In this document: positions 12,585 to 40,769 of the stretch, one piece after another
Position numbering within the stretch: the stretch's first letter is position 1
Layout of the letters: each line of letters starts with the position of its first letter
From: Unio delphinus
Lineage: Eukaryota > Mollusca > Bivalvia > Unionida > Unionidae
Length of the DNA stretch: 64,000 nucleotides
Reading direction: 5' to 3'
Assembly (NCBI GenBank): GCA_029339505.1
Contig: JAQISU010001239.1
Span: forward strand, 9,327,501 to 9,391,500
Translations under genes and position numbers: made by a program
The notes under the pieces: model-generated
Database searches by the model: none
What the model was told of the DNA's origin: nothing
Seen by the model: the letters and a program-made list of their open reading frames with translations, nothing else

Positions 12585-13002
12585 TTAAAAAATGGAATTC
12601 AATGCATGATTCAACTTCACATCTGCAATATGCCGTTGTTGTAAACCATTATTTTTATAAGCTACATCATGAATATAACACTCGTTATTAATATCATATA
12701 TTGGATATTCTCCGAGTTTTGTCTGATATTGGTCATCAAGTCGGATATTAAGTCGGATTCCAGGACCACAATAATTATATCCTTGAATATGTTTTTCTCC
12801 AGAGTATTTAGTCTATTTAGTCCCCCGTAATTTTCCTAATGAGTGTCTGTATCACCGCTTGTTTTCCGTAACTTGTCAAAGGAGATAAATGTATATTTTT
12901 TATACCACATTTCACATACTTGCATGTGACCGCACGCCTTTTATTTGTTGTCATGCTTGTTGTTACTCCACATTTAAGGGTAGGTGCTATACAAATTTGC
13001 AC
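12585..13002 (-). pseudogene. Phospholipase A2-like domain protein, decayed
   Basis: On the minus strand a basic N-terminal part (from ATG 13002, TNKRRAVTCKYVKCG) ends at a stop near 12817. In another frame the domain proper follows: the calcium loop GYNYCGPG (12759-12782), RLDDQYQ, NNECYIHDVAY with the catalytic His-Asp pair (12666-12671), RHIADVKLNHAL, and a natural-looking stop at 12585-12587. This order (GxxYxGxG-type loop, C-x-x-HD-x-AY helix, RHxAD helix) is the pattern of the PLA2 domain known from parvovirus VP1 and from adintovirus-like elements, where it serves membrane breach in entry. Loop and catalytic pair are both still present, but the gene is frameshifted upstream. Ends next to the integrase on the same strand. 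Confidence 0.65.
12747..12783. repeat. 37-bp direct repeat, copy 1 (PLA2 calcium loop)
   Basis: Bases 12747-12783 are identical to 13061-13097. The repeated piece encodes, on the minus strand, the PLA2 calcium loop and the residues just after it. Confidence 0.85.
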
Positions 13003-13060
13003 AATATAGATCCATAATATTTATTATATTACTACAGCATGCATGTAATTTATTTATTAT

Positions 13061-13097
13061 ATTAAGTCGGATTCCAGGACCACAATAATTATATCCT
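13061..13097. repeat. 37-bp direct repeat, copy 2
   Basis: Identical to 12747-12783 with 277 bp between the copies. Read on minus, this copy is preceded by more of the loop context (TGPGYNYCGPG), so either copy could be the original. Confidence 0.85.
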
Positions 13098-13830
13098 GGA
13101 CCAGTAAAACAACATCCATCGCTACCGAATTCTATCAGAGCAATTATCATAGGTCCATATGAAAATGGAAAGACAAATTTACTGCTTAATTTGATAGTGA
13201 AATGACACAAGTGGGATAAATTATATCTAGTTCACCATCTTTAGATGATCACCGATGCTAACATGCTCTTAAAGATTTTAATGAAACGCAAATTATTGAA
13301 TGAAGACGGTGATGCTATTATTAATTTTATCACTGATATTGATGAAGCCTAAGATGTAGATCACCTCGATTGATTTATTAATAATTTAGTAGCATATGGC
13401 GACATAGCGCAGGACAAACAATCAAATCCAGCTCGGATATTTTCCCGATGCAAACATTAAATCACATATGCGATTTATGTTACTCGGCGATATACACAAA
13501 TTCCGAAAAACACCAGAGATGACTGTAATATTTTAGCCGTATTTAATGGAATTGATACACACGCTCTGCGAAATATTCATCAAGCTTGGTGTAGCAGAGA
13601 CATTGATATAACTAAGTTTAAAACTTTTTCTCACGTGCACAAACTACACCGAACGGGTTTATAACGATACATTTACATGATCCCCGATCATGCAATCGAA
13701 TCGATCTTGATAACATCTTAGGATAGAAGCAGAGAAGGGGGTGACCTCGATGAGACATCATATGGGTAAACAAAAACGTGCGTACAAATTTTGAAAGAAA
13801 AGGACAACGATACAGTAACAAAAACAACTA
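13095..13830 (+). pseudogene. A32/FtsK-type genome-packaging ATPase, decayed
   Basis: One frame can be read from 13095 to about 13760 without a frameshift. SIRAIIIGPYENGKTNLLL has a Walker A motif (GPYENGKT, 13152-13175). A Walker-B-like place follows near 13395 (VAYGDIAQDKQ), then ARIFSRCKH (13431), RRYTQIPKN and CNILAVFNG. The order fits the DNA-packaging ATPase of Polintons and nucleo-cytoplasmic viruses, which drives genome translocation into the capsid. Stops interrupt the frame at 13203 (TGA), 13242 (TAG), 13350 (TAA), 13371 (TGA), 13458 (TAA), about 13659 (TAA) and about 13719 (TAG). The 5' end overlaps, on the opposite strand, a second copy of the PLA2 calcium-loop sequence. Confidence 0.65.
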
Positions 13831-13839
13831 ACTTGAAAA

Positions 13840-14971
13840 AGAAGCTCTCGTTTAGTTCGAAGCCTCGGTTTGGCGTTATTGGCCTTATAGTTTCGTTTGT
13901 GTAAGAAGCTTTAGTTTTGTAAATGGACGCTTCTAAAATGTAATTTGTTCGCCCTCTCTACAGCTCAGTTTTAGTAATATCAAAGACATTGTGTAAGTTT
14001 TACAACACATAGATCATATGTAATGGAAAATAACATAAAAAGGAACAAGTTGAAGACTTATAGCCAATACAGAGACTGCTATGCATTTCACGAGATTTAT
14101 TAATTAAAGCAAATAGTCTATAACTTTTACATTGTACTGAAATAACCATGACCATAAACATACTATTCAGAAACTGTCAATTTTAAACTTCTGATGGAAT
14201 TCGTTAATAAATAATGATTTCTCTGAGAGCACTTGTATTTTATAGGGTATAAATTCGCGTTAGTTATTTACATTTCTCATTTTCGTTGTGGGGGGGGGGG
14301 GGTAGACAAAAGGTTGTGCATTGGCCCTGCCAGGAAATTGATGAAATCTGACTGAAATATGTCAAAATAATATTACATTAAGAAATTTGGTACAAGGAAC
14401 AAGGACAATTTTAAAATTCAGTAGTGACAATTCATCAGTGACATCTATAGCAGAAATGACTTATACGGATAAACAAATGGCAAAAATAATTCCCAGTATA
14501 AAAACTCTATACATAACAGACCAACCTTAGCACTTTTGGTGTTTATGAACCAGTCTGTACATCGTCGGCCTTTTCTAATAAAACATAGCATATAACATTC
14601 CCAGCTACAATGAAAAATGATTTAAATAAATGTCACAATACTGTGACTCTAAATCTTTGGCTTATTTCGTCTCATATTTTGTGGTGCACCCTAGTGGATG
14701 CTAAATGTATTCATACAAGGGGAGGGCAGAAAATGCCGGTAAAGCATCCGATTGGCCTATCATAAGCCAATCATGTTCTGGCTTTTAAATGTTTGTCATG
14801 CCAATAAGCGCGTTCGCTTATTTACGATATTTATTTTTAATGTTTGCATTCCTTTGCGTTCCCTACATGTACAACGCAATCCATTATTGTAGGGCTGTCA
14901 AGCAGAATATACCATCCTTCTGAAAATTGCAATGTATCCTCAATCTCATTCTGTGTTACCTTTAGGATGCT
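13840..14971. other. Right flank of the element and 3' flank of ZP-like gene A
   Basis: No coding region seen. A run of 12 G lies near 14291. On the minus strand an AATAAA polyadenylation signal candidate is at 14830-14835, 137 bp after the stop codon of ZP-like gene A. Confidence 0.4.
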
Positions 14972-32163
<17,192 letters not shown>

Positions 32164-32759
32164 CTGAAAATAATAAGAAATGGGTTTGTTTAGTGTTTCT
32201 TTTTTAATAAATACGGCTTTGTTTAATGAGCTTCTGCCTAACAAATGGAATTTGTCCTAAAATAAAATCGATTTGGTTCTTCAGCATAGTCCAAACATGG
32301 ACTCGGGATTGTATAGTAAATGCCAAACCGAATCGAGGATCAGCATGTAACGGATATAAGGTGGAGAAAATCCTTTAGACCAGCTAGCTGTTAAATGTCT
32401 ACGCAGACAAATACTTGTCAAGGGTCTAGTAGATCATGCTTAGATCTGCTCCATCCAATCATTCTCTCGTACAAGATTAGACAGTATCACCCCCCCCCCC
32501 ACCAAACCCCCATATTTTGACACAAGATGCTTACTTACAATTAAAATCTGCACTGAAAGGTTAAACTATTCACAGAACAATATTTATCGGACAACATTAG
32601 ATCAACGCAAGACGTAATAAAATAACATAAGTGTGATCTTTCATCAAGGGGTAGTTTTCATCTTTCCTGCAGAAAAAGCCACAATGGTATAATGAGTGAT
32701 TTTTAAAAAAAAATTATAGCATATTCATCATATTGTTAAAATATAAAATTAAGCGCTGC

Positions 32760-32975
32760 TCTGGAGTTCCGGGTTGCCTAATGGATAAAAGCGATCGCCC
32801 TTACCGATCACGGCTATCTCACCTCTGTCCGCGTTGGTTCGAGTCTCGGGCTTGATCAATGTACATACGCAAGAAAGATTACCAGTTGATTTCCATGGGT
32901 CTGTTGTTCTGTCCTGGCTTTTCCAGGGTTCTACCTCCACAGGTTATATTGACCGCCATGTAAAGCTTATCATAT
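32760..32975 (+). mobile_element. SINE, family 2, sense copy lacking its 3' tail
   Basis: A tRNA-like head has an A-box-like GTTGCCTAATGGATAAAAGC and a B-box GGTTCGAGTCTC. The body shares CCAGGGTTCTACCTCCAC and GACCGCCATGTAAAGC with the full copy at 36527-36764. It stops before the GGCGTTAAACCC tail. Confidence 0.65.
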
Positions 32976-33270
32976 CTAAAATCATTAGGATGACTAACAC
33001 ATTTATAATAAAATACGTTGGACAGATAACTAAAATAAGTTCATATTAATTAGCTTAGCTTTCTTTAATAGTTAAAACGTTTTATTAGTAAGAATGCGCA
33101 AGGTAGAAATTCGTTCACAACTTGACGAGATAGTAGCTCTGTATTCTTCGTGACATACAGTATGTTGTTTAGCAGCTGGTAGAAGAGAAGCTACTTCGAG
33201 CACACACTAATTACCCCAAAAACAAATAGTCAAAACTCCTATCGGTTTAAAATGAAAACTATTTACTCAC

Positions 33271-33340
33271 CATTTGTGGAGATTTTCTTCCGACAAGTAT
33301 CCAAAAAGAATTATAAAAACAATTTTACAGATGTTTGACA
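33271..33340 (-). other. Putative 5' UTR exon of ZP-like gene A
   Basis: On the minus strand a strong donor GTGAGTAAAT occupies 33270-33261, so a non-coding exon probably ends at 33271. It would join the acceptor TTTTCAG directly before the start codon at 32163. The upstream limit and promoter are not defined. Confidence 0.4.
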
Positions 33341-34290
33341 CGGCATACGATTTCTTCCGCCATAGCAGACGAATAAATGGGCGGTGCATTTTCAGTTAAA
33401 ACTCACGGCGGGTGGGACACGTACAGAAACATTTTATCAACCATACCCTGTAGATTTCATCTTGATTGACGTATATTTTAATGTGCAGTCACTGGAAAAA
33501 ACCATTAAACAAGTCGTATTGATACAATGTTTGGGTTCTACCGCAGTAACATTTAACGAATAGTCACACGTGTCGCATTGCTGGATGGACTGGATCTAAC
33601 CATTTGGGCATGCTTTTATGCATGTCCACTATTCTTGTTTACATTATATCGACCTCATCTGATTTGGCTCAAATCTTTTTGGTTCAGCCATCTATAACGT
33701 TCAGAAATAAGCTGAATTAAATTCAAATACTTTTCTACGAAAAGACAAATGCATAAAACTGAATTTTGCGATTTGAAATGGAATTATTGACTAGTATAAT
33801 TATTGTCATAGTTGAATTAATTTTTCGATGTAAATGTTAATTGCAGTGGCTAACTTGTGAATTTGGAAATAATTTTAGTAAAACTAGTTTTGTTCTAGAA
33901 AGAGTCACTACAAGAATTTATTACTGAGCAAAAGGGTTAAAAGGTATGGTTTATTTGTTGGAATTACCATAACATTTCCAGGTAAAGAAGAGTACACATT
34001 CAAAATTACGCACTTTAAAAGTTAGTCAATGCACTTGTAGAGGACCATACTACAAATAGACGGACACATTGTTGCATATTTGAACAGATGTTCTCGGAAT
34101 CTGAGAATATTTTTCAGGATGCCTTTCCTCTCGAAAATTTAGAAATACACGTATTAAAGATTTAAGTCACCGTGATTTGCAATTTTATTCAGTCCATGTG
34201 CATAAACTAATACTTGACATGCTCAGTAAAAGACGCACCTGTTAAACTTAATTACTGAAGACAACAAAGTGTACATATAAGATCATTAAT
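33341..34290. other. Upstream region of ZP-like gene A
   Basis: AT-rich sequence that should contain the promoter of gene A. I see no gene, and no promoter element I can defend. Confidence 0.3.
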
Positions 34291-34300
34291 TTAAACTTTG

Positions 34301-34301
<1 letters not shown>

Positions 34302-34367
<66 letters not shown>
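34302..34367. repeat. (GA)n microsatellite
   Basis: About 33 GA units. Confidence 0.95.
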
Positions 34368-34369
<2 letters not shown>

Positions 34370-34676
34370 ATAAATAGTAAGTGTTTCTTTAGTGAACTTA
34401 CATGCAACCTTTACTTTCATATGTTATGACCTTGACTAAAACATCAGTGGAACATGCAACTATTCACGCAGAAGGGACATGAACACAAACACGTTATCGC
34501 GATATTTCCTGCTACGACACACTGCACCGATATATGTGATATTGCCGAAATATCACAAGACATATTGTAGTGGGATGGTGACAATGTATCGATGTAATAG
34601 CATTTTAAGGTGACGTATCAAACTATACACGAATTACTGTATACTTGAGAAAGAAAAAAAATCAGTGCCTAGCTGC

Positions 34677-34842
34677 CAACGTTCCCTCTAAGCGAATGGT
34701 AGATGTGCGCGTAGTGCTCGCTGCACTGCGCAAGCATTACGGAGACGAGCAAAATTTAACGTTGGATTGAGCGAAAATTGACAATTCAGCTGCGCGGGGA
34801 TGCCTGAGCAGCTGCGCGCGCCCAGCTTACAAGGAACGTTGC
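34677..34842. mobile_element. Short inverted-repeat element (MITE-like)
   Basis: Starts CAACGTTCCCTCTAAGCG and ends AGCTTACAAGGAACGTTG, about 15 of 18 bases complementary. The middle is GC-rich (GCTGCGCGCG) in AT-rich surroundings. No coding sequence. Family and target duplication not determined. Confidence 0.5.
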
Positions 34843-35242
34843 ATGCTGCCTCTTCACAGAAGTATCATTTATTTCGGGACTGGTTTATTTTTTTATTATT
34901 ATCAATCTTGTCAGTCCAGTTCAGTTACTAAGAATAACAAACCACCAGTCTCATTGAAAACAACATTGAAATATTTTAGTTGTATGCATAATACAGCTAT
35001 GAAAAACCAATTTAATCATTTTGAACCTTTATATTCTTTTCATTACAAATACAGGCATGAAAGATGGTTTGTGAATTAATGTCAAAACAAAAGAAAAAAG
35101 TTTTGCTAAGACCAAAGTGGTAGACGAAATCGTAGGATCCTCAGCTGTATCAATGTCCTTTATCTGGAAATATTTTCGGCTTAATTGTCGAATATTAACC
35201 GATGCATTGTTCAGTTAATATCATGAAGATTTTTCAAAATGG

Positions 35243-35246
<4 letters not shown>

Positions 35247-35314
<68 letters not shown>
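35247..35314. repeat. (AT)n microsatellite
   Basis: About 34 AT units. Confidence 0.95.
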
Positions 35315-35316
<2 letters not shown>

Positions 35317-36436
35317 AAAATAAACGGAAAGGGCAAGAGTTTGCATTTTGATACGTACTTCTGATGCGCATTATGTACTGTTTCGCCAGCGAAAAATATG
35401 ATACATATCGTGGTATATACGGTATCACCACCTAAGTAACGAGGTTGCATACAATATAATATTAATATAAATCAACGTTTGAAGGACACACCCGTTTTCA
35501 AATTTATTCATTGGAAACGAAGCATTTCATTGTATGCAGGAATTTAATATATATTTACCTATATTGCTCATCAACTTTATGTTGTTGCTCAGCCGCGTGA
35601 CACCAAGCGTGCTTCATTGCATTATGATATATTGTACCTCTTTTTATGTCTGCACATATATTAAATCAGGGTCAAGCAAAAGTCAAACAAATGTTTCTAC
35701 AGGACACTATTATTGCATCTAATATTGTCTGATATTGTTTCCTTAGATAAAATATCTTCATTTTATACATAATAGATTTGGTGCCACTGTTTTAAGAGTT
35801 AGTCTAGGTTTGTTTTACCTATTCCTTCTCGTTTCTTTAAACTTGAGCCACTCTATTTAACATTGAGTATTTGTCAGGTACCCTATATATTATTCCATAA
35901 ATGTCATGCTAAAGTAAGGACTTTACTGATGTTAAAGAACCAGTCTCCAAGCGTTGTTTTTTTTTGTGTTACAAAAGAGAAGATGTCGGCATATGATGGG
36001 ATTATCACGCGCAGGTGCTTTCTGGATGTTGATATATATCAAACCAATAGATATGGCTTTGATCAAAAGTTATACGAGACGCTTATACCTACTGTACCGC
36101 AAACATTTTTGTGTGCGATAAAGAGGAGCTTGCAAAATTAAATGATATTTGAAAAAATAAAAATAAATCTTTAATAAAGCATGTTTTAAAAAAAAAGAAT
36201 TGAAACTCATCAGACCCTGAAAACTTAGTTTTGTGTGCAACAAGTGTTGATCAATAATTTTAATAATTTCCTTTTAATGAACAGTAATTGTACGAACAAT
36301 GCTTCAATAGTTTATATACTTATGGTTAGAACTGAAGCAAATACACGAACATTCGAATTAGAATACCTTTTTGAGCAATTCGAATAGAAAATTGGCATTC
36401 TAGTATTCGTCTGTTAAAGTCAACATAATATAACAT

Positions 36437-36805
36437 TATTCACAACATTCTACTTGGCAACATATAGGGGTCATATCAAAGTCAACATGGCATAATATAG
36501 TGGCCATATCAAAGTCAACATGGTATGTTGTTGTTGTAGGGTTTAACGCCGTTTTTCAGCACACGATAGGCTGTACATGGCGGCCAGTATTATTGGTGGA
36601 GGAAGAACCCCACGGAAAGAACCACCGATTCACGAGAAGCTACTGGCAAGCTTTCTCACATAACTACATTAGCCGAATCTTAGACTCGAACCCACGCATC
36701 CGTGAGATTGCAGTGATCCGTAACGGAGAGCGCTTTAGACCACTAGGCCACTCGGGGCCACTGACAACATGGTATAATATTGTGGCCATATCAAAGTCAA
36801 CATGG
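36437..36805. repeat. 33-bp tandem repeat split by a SINE
   Basis: Units of the form CATATCAAAGTCAACATGG plus TATAATATTGTGGC lie at about 36470-36526 and continue at 36766-36805. The SINE at 36527-36764 sits inside. Confidence 0.75.
36527..36764 (-). mobile_element. SINE, family 2, full length with target duplication
   Basis: On minus it starts with a tRNA-like head (A-box GTGGCCTAGTGGTCTAAAGC, B-box GGTTCGAGTCTA) and ends with GGCGTTAAACCC and (AAC)n. CAACATGGTAT at 36516-36526 and 36765-36775 is the 11-bp target duplication, which fixes the 238-bp length. Typical of Pol III SINEs mobilised by a LINE. Confidence 0.8.
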
Positions 36806-36809
36806 TTTA

Positions 36810-38790
36810 ACAGTGGTTATATTCTATGCCAAAAAAAGCCTTTATATATCAATCAACCAGAGTTCCGAAAAATATGTGAACTGTTGTAAGACATTCGTTC
36901 TGTTTAGAGTAGTTGTAGTCATCCATTACCACTCCCCCTCCCCCGTCATTTTATCATCACGAAATGGTTTCGTATTGAAGTTGTAAACTCATGTAACAGT
37001 TACTGAATTACCAATATCCGTAAAATCTGACATTATACTTTTGTTTAATTTCTTAAAAGTCAGTGATGTCGATTTGACGTCACCTTCGTATGCATAGAGT
37101 GAAAACATGGACCGGATAACTTTATTTTGGAACAAAATACTTTTAAGTTGTACTCTCTGTTTTTAATGTGCTTTGGAACAAGGTCATATTTATCAGCAAG
37201 CTTTTAAATTTGTACATTGATTTTTTTCACAGTATATTTCTTATACCTTGTTGAAAATGACATAAGTTTTATTCTGAATCATTCTTTTACCTATGAAACA
37301 AAAGTCTCCTTCCAAACTTTCTAAAGGCTAGGAAATAGTTCCCTGGTACCTTACCTGGGAAAGGTTACATATTACTCTTTAAAAAAAAGCCACAATACCA
37401 TTTTAGACCTACTGTATAATATGCATCCTTTATAACAGCTCAGAAAGATAGTTACAAGGTTGACTAAATATGGTGTTATAGTCTAGTTACTAATTCGCAG
37501 CACAAGTTTGTCAAAGTAGACCAAATGACTACTTAATCTCACCATGACATGGAAATCTATATGTAAGCTCAAACGATGTATTTAGTAAGGGTCACCAGCA
37601 AATTTAAAAATAACAAAACGTTATTGAGGCTTGTTTGCTTTCATAATTGGTAACAAAACAAACCAATAACCACGTAATTAACTTTCAGTCTACATTGTAT
37701 CCCTGAATGTTAGGCTACATAATTGAAAATAATTTGCTTGAATCTCCAGGCTTTATACAAATCTCGTGTAGAACGTTTATAAAGAATTATGAGCGCAGGC
37801 ATTTAGCATGTTACATGTATGCGGTATGATGCCTCAATGCTAGACATCACCATTAACTGCCACTGCAGACGTCGTGGCGATATGACCAAGAAATCGTCAA
37901 AGCTACATTTAAAAAAATCCAAATGCAATCACTGTGAGTTGAATGACACTGTTGGAAATAGCATACAAACGTCTACTATCGAATATATCATACGACTGAT
38001 ATTGAGCGTACAACAGTGTTAATTTTGATAAAGTGTAGTTTCGAAAAAGTAAAAGGAATAAAAATTTGAAAAATGCAACTGGATGAACTTTTTTCAAAAA
38101 AATAAATAAAAATTACTAAAACTTCGACACTTAATAAAAACATGAAAAATAAATTGGGAAACTATTTATACGTGTATAAGAACTTTATTTTGCATATATT
38201 TATAGTTTGAAACCTTTAAGGACGTTTATTACTTAACTCGAACTGTGACGCTGAGAAATACAATTTGTTATGAAGAAATTATATTAAAATTAAAGATGTA
38301 AGACATTGCTAATATCAAGGGAACAATGCTAAGTTTTCAGATATATCATTTAATATTCACAGTGATGCTTGTGGTTCTTTTGGATGGTGTTGTTGTTGTT
38401 ATTGGTCTGGTATTATTTAACCCCAATGATAATTTATTCATAGTCATACATATGCAAGGCGTCGTTGTGGTCAAGGAGTAAAGTGGTTTTCTCAAGCTAC
38501 GCATTATTTGCGTTAATAATCATTTAGGAAGATGGAATAACCCACTAATTACTCCGGTAGATGTCAAATGAAATCAGTGGTTAATCAGGTACCGGTTTTG
38601 CTCATTTGTCTAGGCAAATGAAACTGAAAAATATGTCTAGAAATCTCGTTCATGCACTCGCACCATCATTCAAATGTATTGACAATTGCTAAATTCTATA
38701 TGTCAGAATTAAGTGATGTATTCTTAGATAACATTACATTGAGACGAATATAAAACGTCTGGCTGTTTTACGAAGAGGAATTAAGACAAG
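36810..38790. other. Intergenic, nothing recognised
   Basis: AT-rich, no gene, no clear repeat. Confidence 0.3.
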
Positions 38791-38794
38791 TCAT

Positions 38795-39445
38795 AACTTT
38801 GCAATTTTATTTAGCAAGGATAGTTGAGATTAAGGACAAAACTTTATAAAAAACATTTTCTTTACTATTATTGGGATAACACTCTTTGAAAATGAAGATA
38901 CTTATATCGCTACTGCACCGAACATTTTTTCATAAAAAAGACAATACAAGTCTCTATATCCTAATGAAATAATTTCTTTTAATGTTTACGAATTTTTATC
39001 CAAACAGCCAAGTCATGCAAACACACTTTATGATAACCTAAGTGTACATTTATTTACAAGAAACAAAATATTTTCTCACATTACTATTCACATTAAAAAA
39101 GTTTATCGAAACGTGTTGGCTACCATAACTTCATGAAAACAAGATCTGCTTTCAAATGCGTGTTGATTTAAAACCCAAAATAGCATCCTTCTTCTGAAAA
39201 GATACGCCCATGTTTATTGGTTGGAAGTAATAAACGCCCATTTGAATTTAAGAAAAACTATGATTACCTAAGCCCTTAAGTATAGCGTATTTGCGTAGCA
39301 AATAAAGAAATAAAACAGAAGAAATGTCTGATTAGATTCCTCATCAATTTAAAATGTAATTGACTACAAAAATGAAGGCATGTTTTTGTGACAGCTTAAA
39401 GAATGAAGTAGCAGGTTCAATGAGTGTAACTCTCATAAACCCTGA
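38795..39445. repeat. Long direct repeat, left copy (LTR-like)
   Basis: Collinear with 42065-42620, sharing blocks such as CTTATATCGCTACTGCAC, AAGATACGCCCATGTTTAT and the end AACCCTGATTTT. The two flank the gypsy gag-pol remnant, so they may be old LTRs or duplicated internal sequence. TG...CA ends are not clear. Confidence 0.6.
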
Positions 39446-39462
39446 TTTTCAACTGTTATGCA

Positions 39463-39606
39463 TGCATACATACATACATACATGCATGCATGCATGCATG
39501 CATGCATGCATGCATACATACATACATACATACATACATACATACATACATACATACATACATACATACATACATACATACATACATACATACATACATA
39601 CATACA
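39463..39606. repeat. (CATA)n/(CATG)n microsatellite
   Basis: CATA units with an internal block of CATG units. Confidence 0.95.
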
Positions 39607-39649
39607 TTGATCATCCAGTTTGTTATTTTCTATAAAATAAATTATAAAA

Positions 39650-39765
39650 GCATCAAAGAAATTATTCAACAATCGAGAAGGAATGCTTGGTTTTCATATT
39701 GGCATTATATTTTGAAGTTTACCTTAGTTTAGCTCTTTCTTCGATTACTGTGTTTAGTGAGCTTT
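39650..39765 (+). pseudogene. Extra RNase H fragment of the gypsy element
   Basis: Matches 41833-41945 in order (ATTATTCAACAATCGAGAAGGAATG versus the corresponding stretch, then AGCTCTTTCTTCGATTA and GTGTTTAGTGA). It lies upstream of gag, so it is a rearranged or tandem partial copy. Confidence 0.6.
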
Positions 39766-39979
39766 ACAAAGCTTGTTATTTTCACTCTTTTTTATACCAA
39801 TTATTAGAGCCTAAAAGCGTTTAAAAAATATTGGGTAGCTCATCTGCAATACTTAAATTTTAGCTACAATATTTCAGAAAACGTTGTTGTATAATTTGAA
39901 ACATCCTCAGGTTTTAAATTTAAAAGAAATCCCAGGTGATCTTGCAAAGAACATAAGGTTAGTGCCACCCTTTCAGAGA

Positions 39980-40340
39980 AAGAGATGTAGACAAATATTT
40001 TACTCGTTTTGAAAATGTTGCTGAAAATTTCAAATGGCCAAGAGGGCATTAGACTCAATTATTACAATGTGTACTTAACGATAAGGCTATTGATATTTAC
40101 AATTCACTGCCAGTTTACCAAAGTGGTGATTATGATGCTGTTAGTGAATGCATTTTAAGGAGTTCCCTGAAGCTGATCGGCAAAAATTCAGAAACTATAA
40201 AATGTAAGCTGGACAAATACATGTCGAATTTGCTAGAGTAAGAGCGGTTATTTGATACAAGGTGCTCAGACAAGAAAGTTGAAAACCATTACGAAAGTCC
40301 CAACCAACTTGTATTACTTGAAGAGTTCAAAAACTGTTAT
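39980..40340 (+). pseudogene. Ty3/gypsy gag remnant
   Basis: One frame from about 39987 reads DVDKYFTRFENVAENFKWP, a stop in place of an expected Trp, then LLQCVLNDKAIDIYNSL and YDAVSECILR. This is the capsid-domain pattern of gag proteins related to SCAN domains in animal gypsy elements (a FE-x-x-A...W-x-x-x-W...L..L-x-G-x-A block). Later frames to 40340 are shifted. The protein would have formed the retrotransposon particle; it is broken. Confidence 0.55.
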
Positions 40341-40502
40341 CCATGATGTTATTAAGACTTATCGTGACGAGCACAAGTTCGAAACCTCTTCAGGCCAAGT
40401 ATTATTGTCCCTACACAGTTGACAGGAAAGTAAATGATTTAATTTACATCATAAATACTACTGGGAAGCGAAAAGAAAAACAACTTTGTCACATAAACAT
40501 GT

Positions 40503-40617
<115 letters not shown>

Positions 40618-40769
40618 AAAGAGATAACCAGGTTGTACCTATCCCTCTCAATGAAGTTTAAGTGAAAGAATATTATCGGATTCTACTGATATTGTGGTGA
40701 CAAATCTTCGGAATTCAGAAATTATGAAAGATCTAGACCAGAAACTTTCACATTTTCAATAGCAAGAAA

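Larger units (their letters stand above)
902..13830. mobile_element. Decayed Polinton/adintovirus-like dsDNA element
   Basis: About 12.9 kb carries broken homologues of a virus-like gene set: capsid-like protein, tail-fibre-like protein, membrane proteins, polymerase B plus helicase motifs, rve integrase, phospholipase A2-like domain and Walker-A packaging ATPase. Integrase together with polymerase B and an ATPase is the hallmark of Polintons/Mavericks and the related midsize linear dsDNA viruses (adintoviruses). The PLA2-like domain fits that wider group. Most genes run on +, with integrase and PLA2 on -. I could not find terminal inverted repeats or target-site duplications, so the ends are the limits of recognisable coding sequence. 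Every gene carries stops or frameshifts, so this is a fossil with no working product. Exact family placement is uncertain. Confidence 0.7.

Noticed and set aside
902..13830. An alternative genetic code with reassigned stops, given the many in-frame stops.
   Set aside because: Frameshifts, deletions and a missing helicase part also occur, and all three stop codons are affected, so decay is simpler.
14291..14304. G-run as a quadruplex site.
   Set aside because: A single G-run without further G-tracts nearby.
36500..36889. A 129-codon frame on plus.
   Set aside because: It is read-through of the antisense SINE and the 33-bp tandem repeat.
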